DNA from: Pseudomonadales bacterium
GTDB taxonomy: Bacteria; Pseudomonadota; Gammaproteobacteria; Pseudomonadales; Pseudohongiellaceae
Direction: 5' to 3'
NCBI GenBank assembly: GCA_023268635.1
Contig: JALQUB010000002.1
Coordinates: forward strand, 20,055-84,054
DNA length: 64,000 nucleotides
This document shows positions 35,595 through 46,268 of this stretch, piece by piece. Made by a program: the position numbers and the translations under genes. The notes beneath the pieces were generated by a model. That model did not search any database, had not been told where the DNA came from, and saw nothing but the letters and a program-made list of their open reading frames with translations. Position 1 is the stretch's first letter, and each line of letters starts with the position of its first letter.

Positions 35595-37469
35595 CTAGCT
35601 GATATCGCTAGCAAAAATGAAGGGCTTCACTAGGTCTTGTACCGCGTCGATTTGCGACTTGTCCTGTGTCGCTATCTTGATGACGAGACCTCGCTTCTTC
35701 TCATTTTCGCTAGTCACTGTCGCTTCTATTCCGGCTCCGTCGAGAAGTTTGTTGACCACTTCTTCACTGATGCGCTGTCTTAAGGTGGGACGGAATATTT
35801 TACCCACTGCCGTGAGCGGCATCTCATCGATGAAATCGATGCGCTTCGGGATAGCAGCCCGTTCAGAAATTATTCCCGCCGCGTAGTCGATTAGTTCTTG
35901 TTCGCTGAGGGTGCTGCCTTTGACGCGTACCACATAGGCCATGGGTAATTCACCGGTGTAGGCGTCAGGAAGTCCGATTGCCACAGAGGTGACAACGTCT
36001 GGATGTGAGTTGATCGGTTCTTCGATAAGCTCAGGGTCGATGTTATGACCGCTGCGGATAATCAGGTCTTTAGCGCGCCCGGACAGGAAGAGGCAGTCGT
36101 TCTCATCTAGATAACCTAAGTCGCCGGTGTTGAACCAACCATCTTCTATCCACGCATTGTTGTTGTCGGCCTCAACTTTATAGCCCGCAAAAACTTGCGG
36201 ACCCTTCACCAAGATAACGCCGCTTTCTCCCAGTTCGCAATTTTTGGTCACCGTCGCACCATCAAGGTGTGCGATGCGAATTTGCGAATAGGGGACGCGC
36301 ATGCCGACGCTGCCGGGGGGCTGGTCAATTGGTGCACGGCTGATTAGGGCGGTAGTTTCCGTCATGCCGTAACCATTGCCGATATCAACATTGAATCGTT
36401 TTTCGAAGCTGAGTTCGAATGGGTGAGATAACGGGGCGGCACCGGAGTTGATGTTGGTGAGACTGGAAATATCGGCGTCTCCTACAGGTATCTCTGATAA
36501 TGCCATAAGCACGGTAGGTACTGCTGAAATTTGCTTTACTTTGAAGCGCTCGATCAATTTCCAAATATTCGGCATGGCAGTCGGTGAGCGGAAGCCCGAA
36601 GGAGTCATGAGGAAGATTCGGTAACCTACTGCGAACGATGCAATACCTTGGATTATGCAACCATATATGTGGAAGAGGGGCAGGCCACACAGAACCGTGT
36701 GATGCTCCATATGTGCCGTATAAACCTGCATGAGTTGACCGAGAAAGGCCATATTGCCATGGGTTAGTTGGGCGAGTTTTGGTCGTCCTGTGGTGCCTCC
36801 GGTGTGGAAATAGGCAGCAATCTGGTCGGCGGCGAAGCGGCGGTTACTGTCTAGGCTCTGAGAGTTCATCTCGGCGATTGCTGAATCAAAGTCGTGCAGC
36901 GTGAGTGATGAGTCTTCGGGCAGTGTCGCGGACGGGTCACACATGCCGGGGAAGTTGACTGCGAGTAGAGTTGTCACCGTGCCGCTCATTGCGGCTGCTG
37001 CGATGGATTTTTCCCAGATATCTGTAGCGGGAGATTTGCCTAAGCAAATAATGACCTTCGATTCCGCGGCTGAAATTATCTCAGCCATGTGCTCGGCTTC
37101 TAACATGGGGTTGATAGGGTTCGCGATGCCGGCCGCCTGTGCCCCCCAGATCGCAAAATGTGTCTGTGGAAGCACGGGCAGAATGATCGATACTGAATCA
37201 TTCGTCTCTATGCCTAATGAGTGGAGTAGATTCGCCGTGCGAGTTATTTGCTCGCCGAGTTCAGTAAATGTTGTCGATTGTTCAGGTTCGTCGGGTAGAC
37301 CCTGTAGCAAAAATTCGAGGGCGTGCCCTTCGCGGAATTGCTGCGCTGCATGCATCAGTAATTCATAGCTGTTCGTGAACGGGAATTGCTCGTAGATAGG
37401 CGTTTTTTCGAACTCGCGGACACTTTCGATGGTTTCCATAATCGGTTCGGGAAGGGGGCGGTTACTCAT
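35595..37469 (-). CDS. AMP-dependent acyl-CoA synthetase
   Basis: The adenylate-forming signature is clear: YFHTGGTTGRPKLAQLTHGN (P-loop), YGMTET, WFNTGDLGYLDEND and GRAKDLIIRSGHNIDPELIE, with the C-terminal lysine region TAVGKIFRPTLR. Such enzymes ligate a carboxylic acid to CoA via an acyl-AMP. The length (about 625 residues) and sequence fit fatty-acid or related CoA ligases; chain length cannot be read out. The ORF starts at TTG 37493, but ATG 37469 is the more ordinary start, with GGAGAG upstream at somewhat long spacing. It stands alone. Confidence 0.9.
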   Translation of the reverse strand: MSNRPLPEPIMETIESVREFEKTPIYEQFPFTNSYELLMHAAQQFREGHALEFLLQGLPDEPEQSTTFTELGEQITRTANLLHSLGIETNDSVSIILPVLPQTHFAIWGAQAAGIANPINPMLEAEHMAEIISAAESKVIICLGKSPATDIWEKSIAAAAMSGTVTTLLAVNFPGMCDPSATLPEDSSLTLHDFDSAIAEMNSQSLDSNRRFAADQIAAYFHTGGTTGRPKLAQLTHGNMAFLGQLMQVYTAHMEHHTVLCGLPLFHIYGCIIQGIASFAVGYRIFLMTPSGFRSPTAMPNIWKLIERFKVKQISAVPTVLMALSEIPVGDADISSLTNINSGAAPLSHPFELSFEKRFNVDIGNGYGMTETTALISRAPIDQPPGSVGMRVPYSQIRIAHLDGATVTKNCELGESGVILVKGPQVFAGYKVEADNNNAWIEDGWFNTGDLGYLDENDCLFLSGRAKDLIIRSGHNIDPELIEEPINSHPDVVTSVAIGLPDAYTGELPMAYVVRVKGSTLSEQELIDYAAGIISERAAIPKRIDFIDEMPLTAVGKIFRPTLRQRISEEVVNKLLDGAGIEATVTSENEKKRGLVIKIATQDKSQIDAVQDLVKPFIFASDIS

Positions 37470-37585
37470 GTCGATCAAAAGACTACTCTCCAATTCAATT
37501 TTTTTTCAGGCAACAGGTTATAGCACGAACATATGGCTCGAGCTAGGCGGGCGCCTGGCTAGAAAAATCGTTTAGAGAAGAGTGC

Positions 37586-38560
37586 TTAGGCTTGACGGGC
37601 GACAGAGAAAGCGGCGAGCGTGGCTAGCGCCTCTTTGTGGGCAGAGTCTGGCAGCGATTTTAAAGACGCGAGTGCCAAATCAGCTTGTTCCTGGGCTTTG
37701 TTGCGCGTGTAATCTAGCGAGCCACTGGCGCTCACGATGGCGATGACACGATTGAGTGTTTCGGGTTCAAGAGGCGTTTTGTTGCTGAGGCATTCACGAA
37801 TCAGCTTGGCCTCTTCTTGGTTGCACTGTGTCATCGCATGAATTAGCGGCAGGGTGGGTTTGCCTTCAGCAAGGTCGTCGCCGACATTCTTGCCTAGGCT
37901 CGCTGCATCGCCATCATAGTCTAAGGCGTCGTCGATGAGTTGGAAGGCGATACCAATATGCGTGCCAAAGTTGCGCAGCGCTTCCTGAATGGCAGCATCG
38001 GCCTCAGCGAGTATGGCACCGCAATGAGCGGCGGCTTCGAACAGGATCGCCGTTTTGTTATGGATTACCTGCATATAACTCGCCTCGGTAGAGGCTGGAT
38101 TATTCTTATTAATGAGCTGTAACACTTCACCTTCGGCTATTTTATTGGTCGTGTCAGCCATAATCTCCATGATGCGCATGTCGCCGATCTTGACGAGCAG
38201 CTGGAATGCGCGGGAATAGATAAAGTCGCCGACCAAAACACTGGACGGGTTATTCCATTCGGCATTAACCGTAGGTCGGCCACGGCGCAGTTCCGACATA
38301 TCGACAACATCGTCATGCAGCAATGTCGCCGTATGAATGAACTCAATGACCGAAGCCAGTGCAATGGGAGATTCCGCTTGCGAGCCACAGCAGCGTGCAG
38401 CGAGCAATACCAGGATCGGGCGTAGGCGCTTGCCTCCGGCATCGACGATGTAGTGTCCAATATTCTCGACGAGAGGAACCTGCGAATGGAGCTGATCGAC
38501 GATGTATTGGTCGACGGCGTCCATATCGGTGGCAACGGCTGATCGGATGGATTGATACAT
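37586..38560 (-). CDS. ispB: Polyprenyl (octaprenyl) diphosphate synthase
   Basis: This 324-residue trans-prenyltransferase has the aspartate-rich motifs LLHDDVVDMS and QLIDDALDYDGD, plus GGKRLRPILVLL. It elongates farnesyl diphosphate to the ubiquinone side chain. It is divergent from rplU-rpmA, exactly the arrangement in Pseudomonas and E. coli, which supports the ispB name over other polyprenyl synthases. Confidence 0.95.
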   Translation of the reverse strand: MYQSIRSAVATDMDAVDQYIVDQLHSQVPLVENIGHYIVDAGGKRLRPILVLLAARCCGSQAESPIALASVIEFIHTATLLHDDVVDMSELRRGRPTVNAEWNNPSSVLVGDFIYSRAFQLLVKIGDMRIMEIMADTTNKIAEGEVLQLINKNNPASTEASYMQVIHNKTAILFEAAAHCGAILAEADAAIQEALRNFGTHIGIAFQLIDDALDYDGDAASLGKNVGDDLAEGKPTLPLIHAMTQCNQEEAKLIRECLSNKTPLEPETLNRVIAIVSASGSLDYTRNKAQEQADLALASLKSLPDSAHKEALATLAAFSVARQA

Positions 38561-38776
38561 GCGAGTTATCGGGCCCTAGGGAACAATTTGAGGGCAGCAT
38601 GCTAGGGAGAGGGGCTGTCTCTGTCAAGCGGCCTTGTTTGATGTCGACTTGTTTGAAACTTCCGTTGTGGTGGCTTGTTTGGCACTTAAACGCCTCTCCA
38701 GAGGCCGCGTCATAGCTGGATATTGGTATTTTTGGTGTTCTTTTTCTCTTATAGTGCTATTTCGCGTGTTTTCCCC

Positions 38777-38805
38777 TTGCCTAGGCCCCCAGACTTCCGT
38801 AAAAT
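38777..38805 (+). promoter_or_regulatory. Putative sigma-70 promoter of rplU-rpmA
   Basis: TTGCCT and TAAAAT are spaced by 17 bases, close to consensus, about 60 bases ahead of the rplU start. Confidence 0.6.
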
Positions 38806-38862
38806 CCCCGCCCCTATATGGAATGGGTCCAATGTCCATTCGTAGCGGTCTCGGAGAGTAAT

Positions 38863-39174
38863 ATGTACGCGGTAATAGTGAGTGGCGGTAAGCAGCACAG
38901 GGTCAAGGAAGGCGAGACGCTGAAGCTAGAGAAACTAGAAGTCGCCACGGGCGAAGTCGTCCAGTTTGATAAGGTCCTCATGGTAGGTGAAGGCGAATCT
39001 GTGAAGATTGGTGCTCCTTATGTCGAAGGCGGTCAGGTTACTGCAGAAGTGACTGCACAAGGCCGTGCCGACAAGGTTCAGATCATCAAGTTCAATCGCC
39101 GCAAGCATTTCCGCAAGCAGCAAGGACACCGACAGTGGTTCACGGAAGTGAAGATCACTGGTATTAAAGGATAA
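38863..39174 (+). CDS. rplU: 50S ribosomal protein L21
   Basis: The 103-residue form starting [14 protein letters not shown] is the usual L21 length; the ORF-track start at 38818 is 15 residues too early. Further identity is seen in [29 protein letters not shown] precedes the ATG. rpmA follows 14 bases after the stop. Confidence 0.98.
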   Translation: MYAVIVSGGKQHRVKEGETLKLEKLEVATGEVVQFDKVLMVGEGESVKIGAPYVEGGQVTAEVTAQGRADKVQIIKFNRRKHFRKQQGHRQWFTEVKITGIKG

Positions 39175-39188
39175 GCAGGAGTTAGGTC

Positions 39189-39446
39189 ATGGCACATAAG
39201 AAAGCAGGCGGTAGTACTAATAACGGCCGCGATTCCATATCCAAACGCCTCGGCGTTAAGCTCTTCGGCGGACAAGCTGCACGAGCTGGTAATATCATCG
39301 TTCGTCAGCGTGGCACACGATTCCACGCAGGTGAAAATGTAGGTTGTGGTAAAGACCACACTCTTTTCGCAAAGGCTGACGGCGTGGTTAAGTTTGTAGT
39401 GAAAGGACCTCATAACCGTAAATTCGTCACTATCGAAGCGGTTTAA
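39189..39446 (+). CDS. rpmA: 50S ribosomal protein L27
   Basis: This 85-residue protein begins [16 protein letters not shown] and contains [20 protein letters not shown], the canonical L27. Its N-terminal tail reaches the peptidyl-transferase centre. It is in the rplU-rpmA operon, closed by a terminator before obg. Confidence 0.98.
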   Translation: MAHKKAGGSTNNGRDSISKRLGVKLFGGQAARAGNIIVRQRGTRFHAGENVGCGKDHTLFAKADGVVKFVVKGPHNRKFVTIEAV

Positions 39447-39483
39447 GACTCCGGGTCCTGAGGGACCTAGTGAGTTGAGCTAA

Positions 39484-40746
<1,263 letters not shown>

Positions 40747-40782
40747 TCTAGTTGTCACCTCTAAGTTCATGAGAAATAAGGA

Positions 40783-41904
40783 ATGAGAGATAAAATCAGG
40801 CAGGCAAAACGCTGGGTAGTGAAAGTTGGAAGCTCCCTGGTGACCAATAATGGCTTAGGCTTAGACCTCGCTGCGATTGAGACTTGGGCGGGACAATTAG
40901 TTGCGCTTCGTGAGCAGGGGATTCAGGTGATATTGGTTTCCTCGGGCGCAGTCGCCGAGGGCGTTGCTCGACTCGGACTCACAGAACGCCCCAGTCAAGT
41001 TCATCTACAACAGGCGGCGGCGGCCGTGGGGCAGATGGGTTTGGTGCAGGCCTATGAGAGTTGTTTTGGTCGCTTCGGCGTCCGCGCTGCACAAATTCTC
41101 CTCACCCACGAAGATCTGTCTGACAGGACGCGCTATCTCAACGCTCGCTCCACGCTGTCGACTCTGCTCGAGATGGGCGTGGTGCCGGTCGTGAACGAGA
41201 ACGATACGGTCGCGACTGCGGAGATATGTCTCGGCGATAATGACACGCTCGCCTCACTCGTTTCGAATCTAGTCAATGCGGACGCTATGGTGTTGCTGAC
41301 AGATCAAGATGGACTGTATACGGCAGATCCTCGTGCGAACGCGGGGGCGGAACTAATCTCTACGGGTTCAGCTGTGGATGCCAGTCTCATGGCGATGGCG
41401 GGTTCAGGAGGCAGTCTAGGGCGAGGTGGAATGCGCACCAAACTCTCCGCGGCACGATTAGCCGCTCGTTCCGGAACCAATACGATCATTGCCAATGGGC
41501 GAGAGCGAGACGTCCTCCTGCGATTGCGCGGGGGGGAGGAGATCGGCACCTTGCTCGAGGCCGATTGTGAGCCCATTGCGGCTCGCAAGCGTTGGCTTGC
41601 TAGCCAATTATCTACTCAAGGGGAGCTGGTGCTCGACGATGGCGCTGTCCGAGTGCTCAAAGAATCGGGTAAAAGTTTGCTAGCGGTGGGCATTGTCGAG
41701 GTCAGTGGCGTGTTCAATCGTGGCGAAGTTGTGGTGTGTCGTGATCGCCAGGGAAGAGAGATAGCTCGTGGCTTAATCAACTACAGTGCTGCCGAAGTTG
41801 AACGACTGAAGGGTGTGAGTAGCGTAAAAATCTCGTCGATGCTGGGATATGACGGTGAGGATGAGATTATCCATCGAGATAATCTGATTCTTGCTGAGAA
41901 TTGA
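40783..41904 (+). CDS. proB: Glutamate 5-kinase
   Basis: ProB phosphorylates glutamate in the first step of proline synthesis. The 373 residues contain [43 protein letters not shown] and [19 protein letters not shown]-terminal PUA domain (about 280-365) is present, giving the long form. It lies 36 bases after obg. A shared terminator with rpsT follows. Confidence 0.97.
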   Translation: MRDKIRQAKRWVVKVGSSLVTNNGLGLDLAAIETWAGQLVALREQGIQVILVSSGAVAEGVARLGLTERPSQVHLQQAAAAVGQMGLVQAYESCFGRFGVRAAQILLTHEDLSDRTRYLNARSTLSTLLEMGVVPVVNENDTVATAEICLGDNDTLASLVSNLVNADAMVLLTDQDGLYTADPRANAGAELISTGSAVDASLMAMAGSGGSLGRGGMRTKLSAARLAARSGTNTIIANGRERDVLLRLRGGEEIGTLLEADCEPIAARKRWLASQLSTQGELVLDDGAVRVLKESGKSLLAVGIVEVSGVFNRGEVVVCRDRQGREIARGLINYSAAEVERLKGVSSVKISSMLGYDGEDEIIHRDNLILAEN

Positions 41905-41946
41905 TATTATTCCGATATCGCTAAATTTCACTCACAAACACAAAAA

Positions 41947-41974
41947 AGCCGGCTATTGCCGGCTATTTTTTTTT
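41947..41974. terminator. Bidirectional terminator between proB and rpsT
   Basis: AGCCGGC-TATT-GCCGGCT is a perfect stem flanked by AAAAAA on one side and ATTTTTTTTT on the other, serving both convergent genes. Confidence 0.88.
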
Positions 41975-41997
41975 AGCGATTCTTGCTAGGGCTGATG

Positions 41998-42264
41998 TTA
42001 GGCCTGGAGGGCCTTGATCGCACTATTCAGGCGGCTCTTGTGACGTGCAGCCTTGTTTTTGTGGATAATGCCGCGATCGGCCATGCGATCGATTACAGGC
42101 ACGGCCGTGTTATATGCGGCTGTTGCAGTAGCGTGGTCGCCTCCGATGATGGCTGCGTCTACTTTCTTAATGTAGGTACGAACCATAGAGCGGAATGACG
42201 CGTTGTGACGGCGACGGACTTCGCTTTGCTTAGCGCGCTTACGGGCTTGTGCAGAATTGGCCAA
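41998..42264 (-). CDS. rpsT: 30S ribosomal protein S20
   Basis: This 88-residue basic protein begins [23 protein letters not shown] and has [20 protein letters not shown], the S20 sequence. TAGGAG lies before the ATG. It is divergent from murJ, the standard arrangement. Confidence 0.98.
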   Translation of the reverse strand: MANSAQARKRAKQSEVRRRHNASFRSMVRTYIKKVDAAIIGGDHATATAAYNTAVPVIDRMADRGIIHKNKAARHKSRLNSAIKALQA

Positions 42265-42411
42265 TTGTGACTCCTAATTTCTCAAATATCTGTTTTGTCT
42301 GGTTAAATAATGCATTCGATGAGCATTAATTTTAGAGCGCGACACTATGCCGCGTGCGGCCTTGCTTGTCAAGCAGCGCGAGGGGTCTTTTCTCTGTAGT
42401 TATTGTGGGTT

Positions 42412-44064
42412 ATGTCCGATACCCTTGCAAACGAGAACCCGCGCATGCGCACGAAAATGAGAGAACAGCCTGCTATGGCACTGGAAAAGGACGAGGACAC
42501 TGTGAGCGCGGGTGGTGAGGATTCGAAAGCAGAGCGTAGCTTGCTTGGCGCCAGTGGTGTGACTGGCGGGATGACGCTGATTTCACGCTTTCTGGGTTTG
42601 GCCCGGGATATCGTGATCGCCCGCCTCTTCGGGGCGAGCGATGCAGCCGACGCCTTCTTCCTCGCCAATAAGATTCCCAACTTCCTGCGGCGTCTCTTTG
42701 CCGAGGGCGCCTTCAATCAGGCATTCGTCCCCGTGCTGTCCGAGTATCGTAGCCTCAAATCCCATGGCGATGTGCGCGAGTTAATCGCGGCGGTGACGGC
42801 CAGTCTTGGTGGTTTGATCAGTCTGATTACGGTCATCGTGATGATAGCGGCACCGCTTATTGCTGTGCCGATAGCCTATGGTTTCAATGATGAGCCGGGG
42901 AAGTTTGCGCTGTTCGTGGAAATGTTGCGGATCACTTTCCCGTATTTGCTGCTGATCTCACTCACCGCGCTATGTGGTGCCGTGCTGAATAGCTACCAAC
43001 GCTTCGCTGCACCCGCCATCACCCCAGCGCTGCTCAATATTTGTCTAATAGGCAGTGCATTCTTACTCGCTCCTTACCTGCATACGCCAGAGCTTGCACT
43101 CGCTTGGGGTGTGCTTATCGCTGGATTCGCGCAGCTCTTATTCCAACTTCCCTTTTTGGCTCAACTCAGATTGTTACCGATGCCCAAGCGCAGCCCGGGG
43201 CATGAGGGAGTGGCGAGGATTAAGAAACTAATGTTACCGGCCTTGTTCGGCGTGTCAGTGAATCAGATTAATCTCTTATTGGACTCTTTCATCGCTTCGT
43301 TGTTGGTTTCTGGCAGTGTGTCTTGGCTGTATTTCTCCGATCGTCTTATGGAGCTCCCCTTGGGCACATTCGGAGTCGCGTTAGCGATCGTGGTGTTACC
43401 CAGCCTGTCGCGGAAGCATGCCGAACAATCACTCGATGCGTTCACTGAAACCCTGGACTGGGCACTGCGTGTCGTCACCCTCATCGCGATTCCTGCGGCA
43501 CTCGCTCTAATCATGCTGGCTAAGCCGCTGCTGATCACGCTGTTCTACAGTGACAGTTTCACCGTAAACGATGTCGAGCAGGCATCGGGTAGCCTACAGG
43601 CCTACGCGGTCGGTTTGCTTGGATTCATGGCGGTCAAGATATTTGCCCCAGGCTTCTATGCCCGCCAAGACACCCGTACTCCGGTGCGTATCGGAGTGAT
43701 CGCCATGGCGGTGAATATGCTGCTCAATATTGTGTTCTATCTTCAAGGGTTCGCGCATGTGGGGCTCGCTGCCGCGACGAGCATTGCTGCCTGTGTCAAC
43801 GCGGGGCTGTTGCTGAGTGCGCTAATTAAGGAAAAGGCCTTCCGTTTTTATGCGGGTTGGGGGCTGTGGAGTCTGCGTTTATTGCTCGCGAATGTGTGCA
43901 TGGGAGTATTCCTCACTACGCAGACCGGAGTCTGGACCGATTGGCTGACTTGGAGTTCTCCCACGCAAGTGGGGCATATGGCTGGTCTAGTGGTCGGAGG
44001 AGTCTTCGTCTACGTCGCGGTGCTCGTCGCTTTGGGACTGCGGTGGCGGCATGTGTATCGCTAA
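42412..44064 (+). CDS. murJ: Lipid II flippase MurJ
   Basis: MurJ flips the peptidoglycan precursor lipid II across the inner membrane. The multi-pass protein (about 550 residues, 14 helices expected) has ISRFLGLARDIVIARLFGAS, DAFFLANKIPNFLRRLFAEGAFNQAFVPV and FYARQDTRTPVRI. A roughly 45-residue hydrophilic N-terminal extension precedes the first helix. The start is uncertain: I use ATG 42412; TTG 42403 and ATG 42442/42475 are alternatives. The stop overlaps the next gene's ATG (TAATG), so the two are coupled. Confidence 0.95.
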   Translation: MSDTLANENPRMRTKMREQPAMALEKDEDTVSAGGEDSKAERSLLGASGVTGGMTLISRFLGLARDIVIARLFGASDAADAFFLANKIPNFLRRLFAEGAFNQAFVPVLSEYRSLKSHGDVRELIAAVTASLGGLISLITVIVMIAAPLIAVPIAYGFNDEPGKFALFVEMLRITFPYLLLISLTALCGAVLNSYQRFAAPAITPALLNICLIGSAFLLAPYLHTPELALAWGVLIAGFAQLLFQLPFLAQLRLLPMPKRSPGHEGVARIKKLMLPALFGVSVNQINLLLDSFIASLLVSGSVSWLYFSDRLMELPLGTFGVALAIVVLPSLSRKHAEQSLDAFTETLDWALRVVTLIAIPAALALIMLAKPLLITLFYSDSFTVNDVEQASGSLQAYAVGLLGFMAVKIFAPGFYARQDTRTPVRIGVIAMAVNMLLNIVFYLQGFAHVGLAAATSIAACVNAGLLLSALIKEKAFRFYAGWGLWSLRLLLANVCMGVFLTTQTGVWTDWLTWSSPTQVGHMAGLVVGGVFVYVAVLVALGLRWRHVYR

Positions 44065-44399
44065 TGGGGCGCGTGACGGGCTTGGCTCGAGTTTATATCG
44101 CAGATACCCCAGCAGAGGCCTGGCATATCCATAACGTGCTCGCTCAACATGGCATCCAATCTCGGTTGATGAATGAAGCGCTTTTCGGCGCGACAGGAGA
44201 GATTCCTGTGCTTGAGTCTTTGCCGGAGGTGTGGGTCAAGGAGAGCGAGGTGGTGGAGGCTGAGGCGATAATCAAGGCAGTGAGAAGTGAGCCAGTCCCC
44301 AACTCCAGCTGGCTTTGCCACGATTGTGGGGAGCACATAGATAGCGTGTTTGCTATCTGTTGGAAATGCGGCGCCTCACTAGCCGACGCCGCAGAGTAA
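44064..44399 (+). CDS. DUF2007-type protein with C-terminal zinc ribbon
   Basis: The 111-residue product starts at ATG 44064 overlapping the murJ stop. The first 75 residues (VYIADTPAEAWHIHNVLAQHGIQSRLMNEAL) match the DUF2007 'putative signal-transducing protein' domain. The tail has two CxxC pairs (CHDCGEHI, CWKCGA), a probable zinc ribbon. The ORF-track start at 43857 lies inside murJ and is not real. Function is unknown. Confidence 0.82.
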   Translation: MGRVTGLARVYIADTPAEAWHIHNVLAQHGIQSRLMNEALFGATGEIPVLESLPEVWVKESEVVEAEAIIKAVRSEPVPNSSWLCHDCGEHIDSVFAICWKCGASLADAAE

Positions 44400-44409
44400 T
44401 CTGCGCGGC

Positions 44410-44976
44410 TTAAGCGCGAGACATGAATTTTCCTGTCAGGGTGTTTACTTTGATGGTCTCGCCGGGTGATAGGTATTCAGGCACTTGTACCTCGAGCCCG
44501 GTTGATAATCTAGCAGTCTTGGTGCGATTGGTCGCGGAACTACCCGTGACTGCAGGGGGCGTGTCTTCGATGACGAGATTCACCGACTGTGGCAGTTCGA
44601 TGCCTAACAGGATCCCATCCATAAGTAGCGCGATAATGTCTTCCTGTTGCTCGACAAGATATTCGCTCTGACCTTCAAGTTGGTCGGCGTCCACGGCGTA
44701 CTGGCTATAGTCTTCAAGATTCATGAAGACGTAGCTGTCGCCGTCCATATAGGAATACTGCACGTGGACACGTTGGCAGTCCGCCTCCTTGAGTAAGTCG
44801 TCGCCCTTGAATGACATGTCGAGTTTTTGCCGAGTCTTGAGGTTGTTGAAGCGCACTTTGTACAAGGTAGCAGCACCGCGAGAAGAGGGGCTCTTGCTCT
44901 CAAACTGGCGCACGACATGGGGCACGCCGTCGATTTCTACGATCATGCCGCGTTTGAGTTCACTGGCTTTTGGCAT
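44410..44976 (-). CDS. efpL: Elongation factor P-like protein EfpL (YeiP)
   Basis: The 188-residue protein has three OB/KOW domains of the EF-P/eIF5A family. It begins MPKASELKRGMIVEIDG and has SPSSRGAATLYK where true EF-P has a modified lysine loop (GKGQAF); this arginine tip marks the EfpL/YeiP paralogue, which also relieves ribosome stalling. The C terminus has ATLSTGLEVQVPEYLSPGE-like sequence as in YeiP. GAAGGA precedes the ATG. It converges on the DUF2007 gene with ten bases between. Confidence 0.88.
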   Translation of the reverse strand: MPKASELKRGMIVEIDGVPHVVRQFESKSPSSRGAATLYKVRFNNLKTRQKLDMSFKGDDLLKEADCQRVHVQYSYMDGDSYVFMNLEDYSQYAVDADQLEGQSEYLVEQQEDIIALLMDGILLGIELPQSVNLVIEDTPPAVTGSSATNRTKTARLSTGLEVQVPEYLSPGETIKVNTLTGKFMSRA

Positions 44977-45158
44977 TCCTTCATCTCCGCTGATTTATAA
45001 AATAGAGTGGTGCTGAGGCATTGAATTACAGCCCTTCTGCGAGGCGCAACGTTACAGAATGCACATTGCTCTGTAAATACTCAGCTGCGCAGCTTTTGAG
45101 TTAGCAGCGGAGATGCCGCATACTTGCGCCTCGCTTGGTTTTGCAGAGAAGACTGGTC

Positions 45159-46232
45159 ATGGTCGAACGCGTTAAAGAAATAGACAATTTACACATAGTC
45201 CGTCACGAAGAATTGCCTAGCCCCGAACAGCTGAAGGCGGAGTTGGTGCTAGAAGGCAAGGCATTACAGTCGGTGCTCGCGGGGCATCGAGCCGTGAAGG
45301 CGATTTTAGATCGTAGTGATCCTCGATTGATTGTGGTTGTTGGTCCTTGCTCGATACACAATCCAGAGGAGGCGCTTGAATACGCTCGTCGCTTAAAACC
45401 GCTAGCCGACGAATTGGCAGACAGTTTGCTGATTGTGATGCGTGTCTACTTCGAGAAGCCACGGACCTCAGTGGGCTGGGAGGGATTAATCTACGATCCG
45501 CATCTCGATGGCACGCACCGTATAGATCATGGCTTACGAATAGGTCGAAAATTAATGCTCGATATTGCCGAAATCGGATTGCCCATCGGCATCGAGGCGC
45601 TGGATTTGATAACGCCACAATATTTACAGGATCTCGTCACGTGGACTGCAGTGGGTGCGCGTACCACGGAGTCTCCCACACATCGTAAATTGGCGAGTGG
45701 TATTTCATCGGCGGTGGGGTTTAAGAACAATATCGATGGCAGCCTCGCCGTTGCAGTGAACGCGATTCGATCAGCGGCTGCGAATAATAGTTTCATCAGC
45801 GTGACCGATGAGGGCAAGGTCGCCGTGTTCCGTACCGACGGTAACCCACACTGTCATGTCATTCTGCGCGGAGGAAAGGAACCGAACTATGATCGTGACA
45901 GCGTCGCGGTTTGTGAGAAGGAATTAGATAAGGCCGGTCTGATAGACAATCTGATGATTGACTGTAGCCACGGCAATTCCCGCAAAGATCATAATAATCA
46001 ACCATTAGTATTGCGCGACATTGCGGAACAAGTTGTTCAGGGCAATAAGTCGATTATTGGCGTGATGCTTGAGAGTAATTTGCTAGGGGGGAATCAGTCT
46101 ATTCCCGATGATCTGAATGATCTCATGCCAGGGGTGTCTATCACCGATGCCTGCATTGATTGGGAAACAACAGAGCAGTTACTGCGAGAATTTGCGACGA
46201 CTGTGGCGCCCGCATTGAAGGGGCGCCGCTAG
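45159..46232 (+). CDS. 3-deoxy-7-phosphoheptulonate synthase (DAHP synthase, class I)
   Basis: DAHP synthase condenses phosphoenolpyruvate and erythrose-4-phosphate, the first shikimate-pathway step. The protein has VVGPCSIHNPEEAL, MRVYFEKPRTSVGWEGL, GARTTESPTHR, and DCSHGNSRKDHNNQ, all typical of class I AroF/G/H. I start at ATG 45159 (357 residues); the ORF track uses a TTG 24 bases earlier. Which amino acid inhibits it cannot be read with confidence. Confidence 0.96.
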   Translation: MVERVKEIDNLHIVRHEELPSPEQLKAELVLEGKALQSVLAGHRAVKAILDRSDPRLIVVVGPCSIHNPEEALEYARRLKPLADELADSLLIVMRVYFEKPRTSVGWEGLIYDPHLDGTHRIDHGLRIGRKLMLDIAEIGLPIGIEALDLITPQYLQDLVTWTAVGARTTESPTHRKLASGISSAVGFKNNIDGSLAVAVNAIRSAAANNSFISVTDEGKVAVFRTDGNPHCHVILRGGKEPNYDRDSVAVCEKELDKAGLIDNLMIDCSHGNSRKDHNNQPLVLRDIAEQVVQGNKSIIGVMLESNLLGGNQSIPDDLNDLMPGVSITDACIDWETTEQLLREFATTVAPALKGRR

Positions 46233-46242
46233 TCGTTCCCGC

Positions 46243-46268
46243 AAGGGCTAGCAAATTAGCTAGCCCTT
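46243..46268. terminator. Hairpin between convergent DAHP synthase and aminotransferase genes
   Basis: AAGGGCTAGC-AAATTA-GCTAGCCCTT is a perfect 10-bp inverted repeat. It overlaps the aminotransferase stop. No clear T tract follows in either direction, so it may be only partly effective. Confidence 0.5.

Noticed and set aside
44410-44976. Canonical elongation factor P
   Set aside because: The loop lacks the lysine motif and has SPSSRGAAT, so EfpL/YeiP is the better name.
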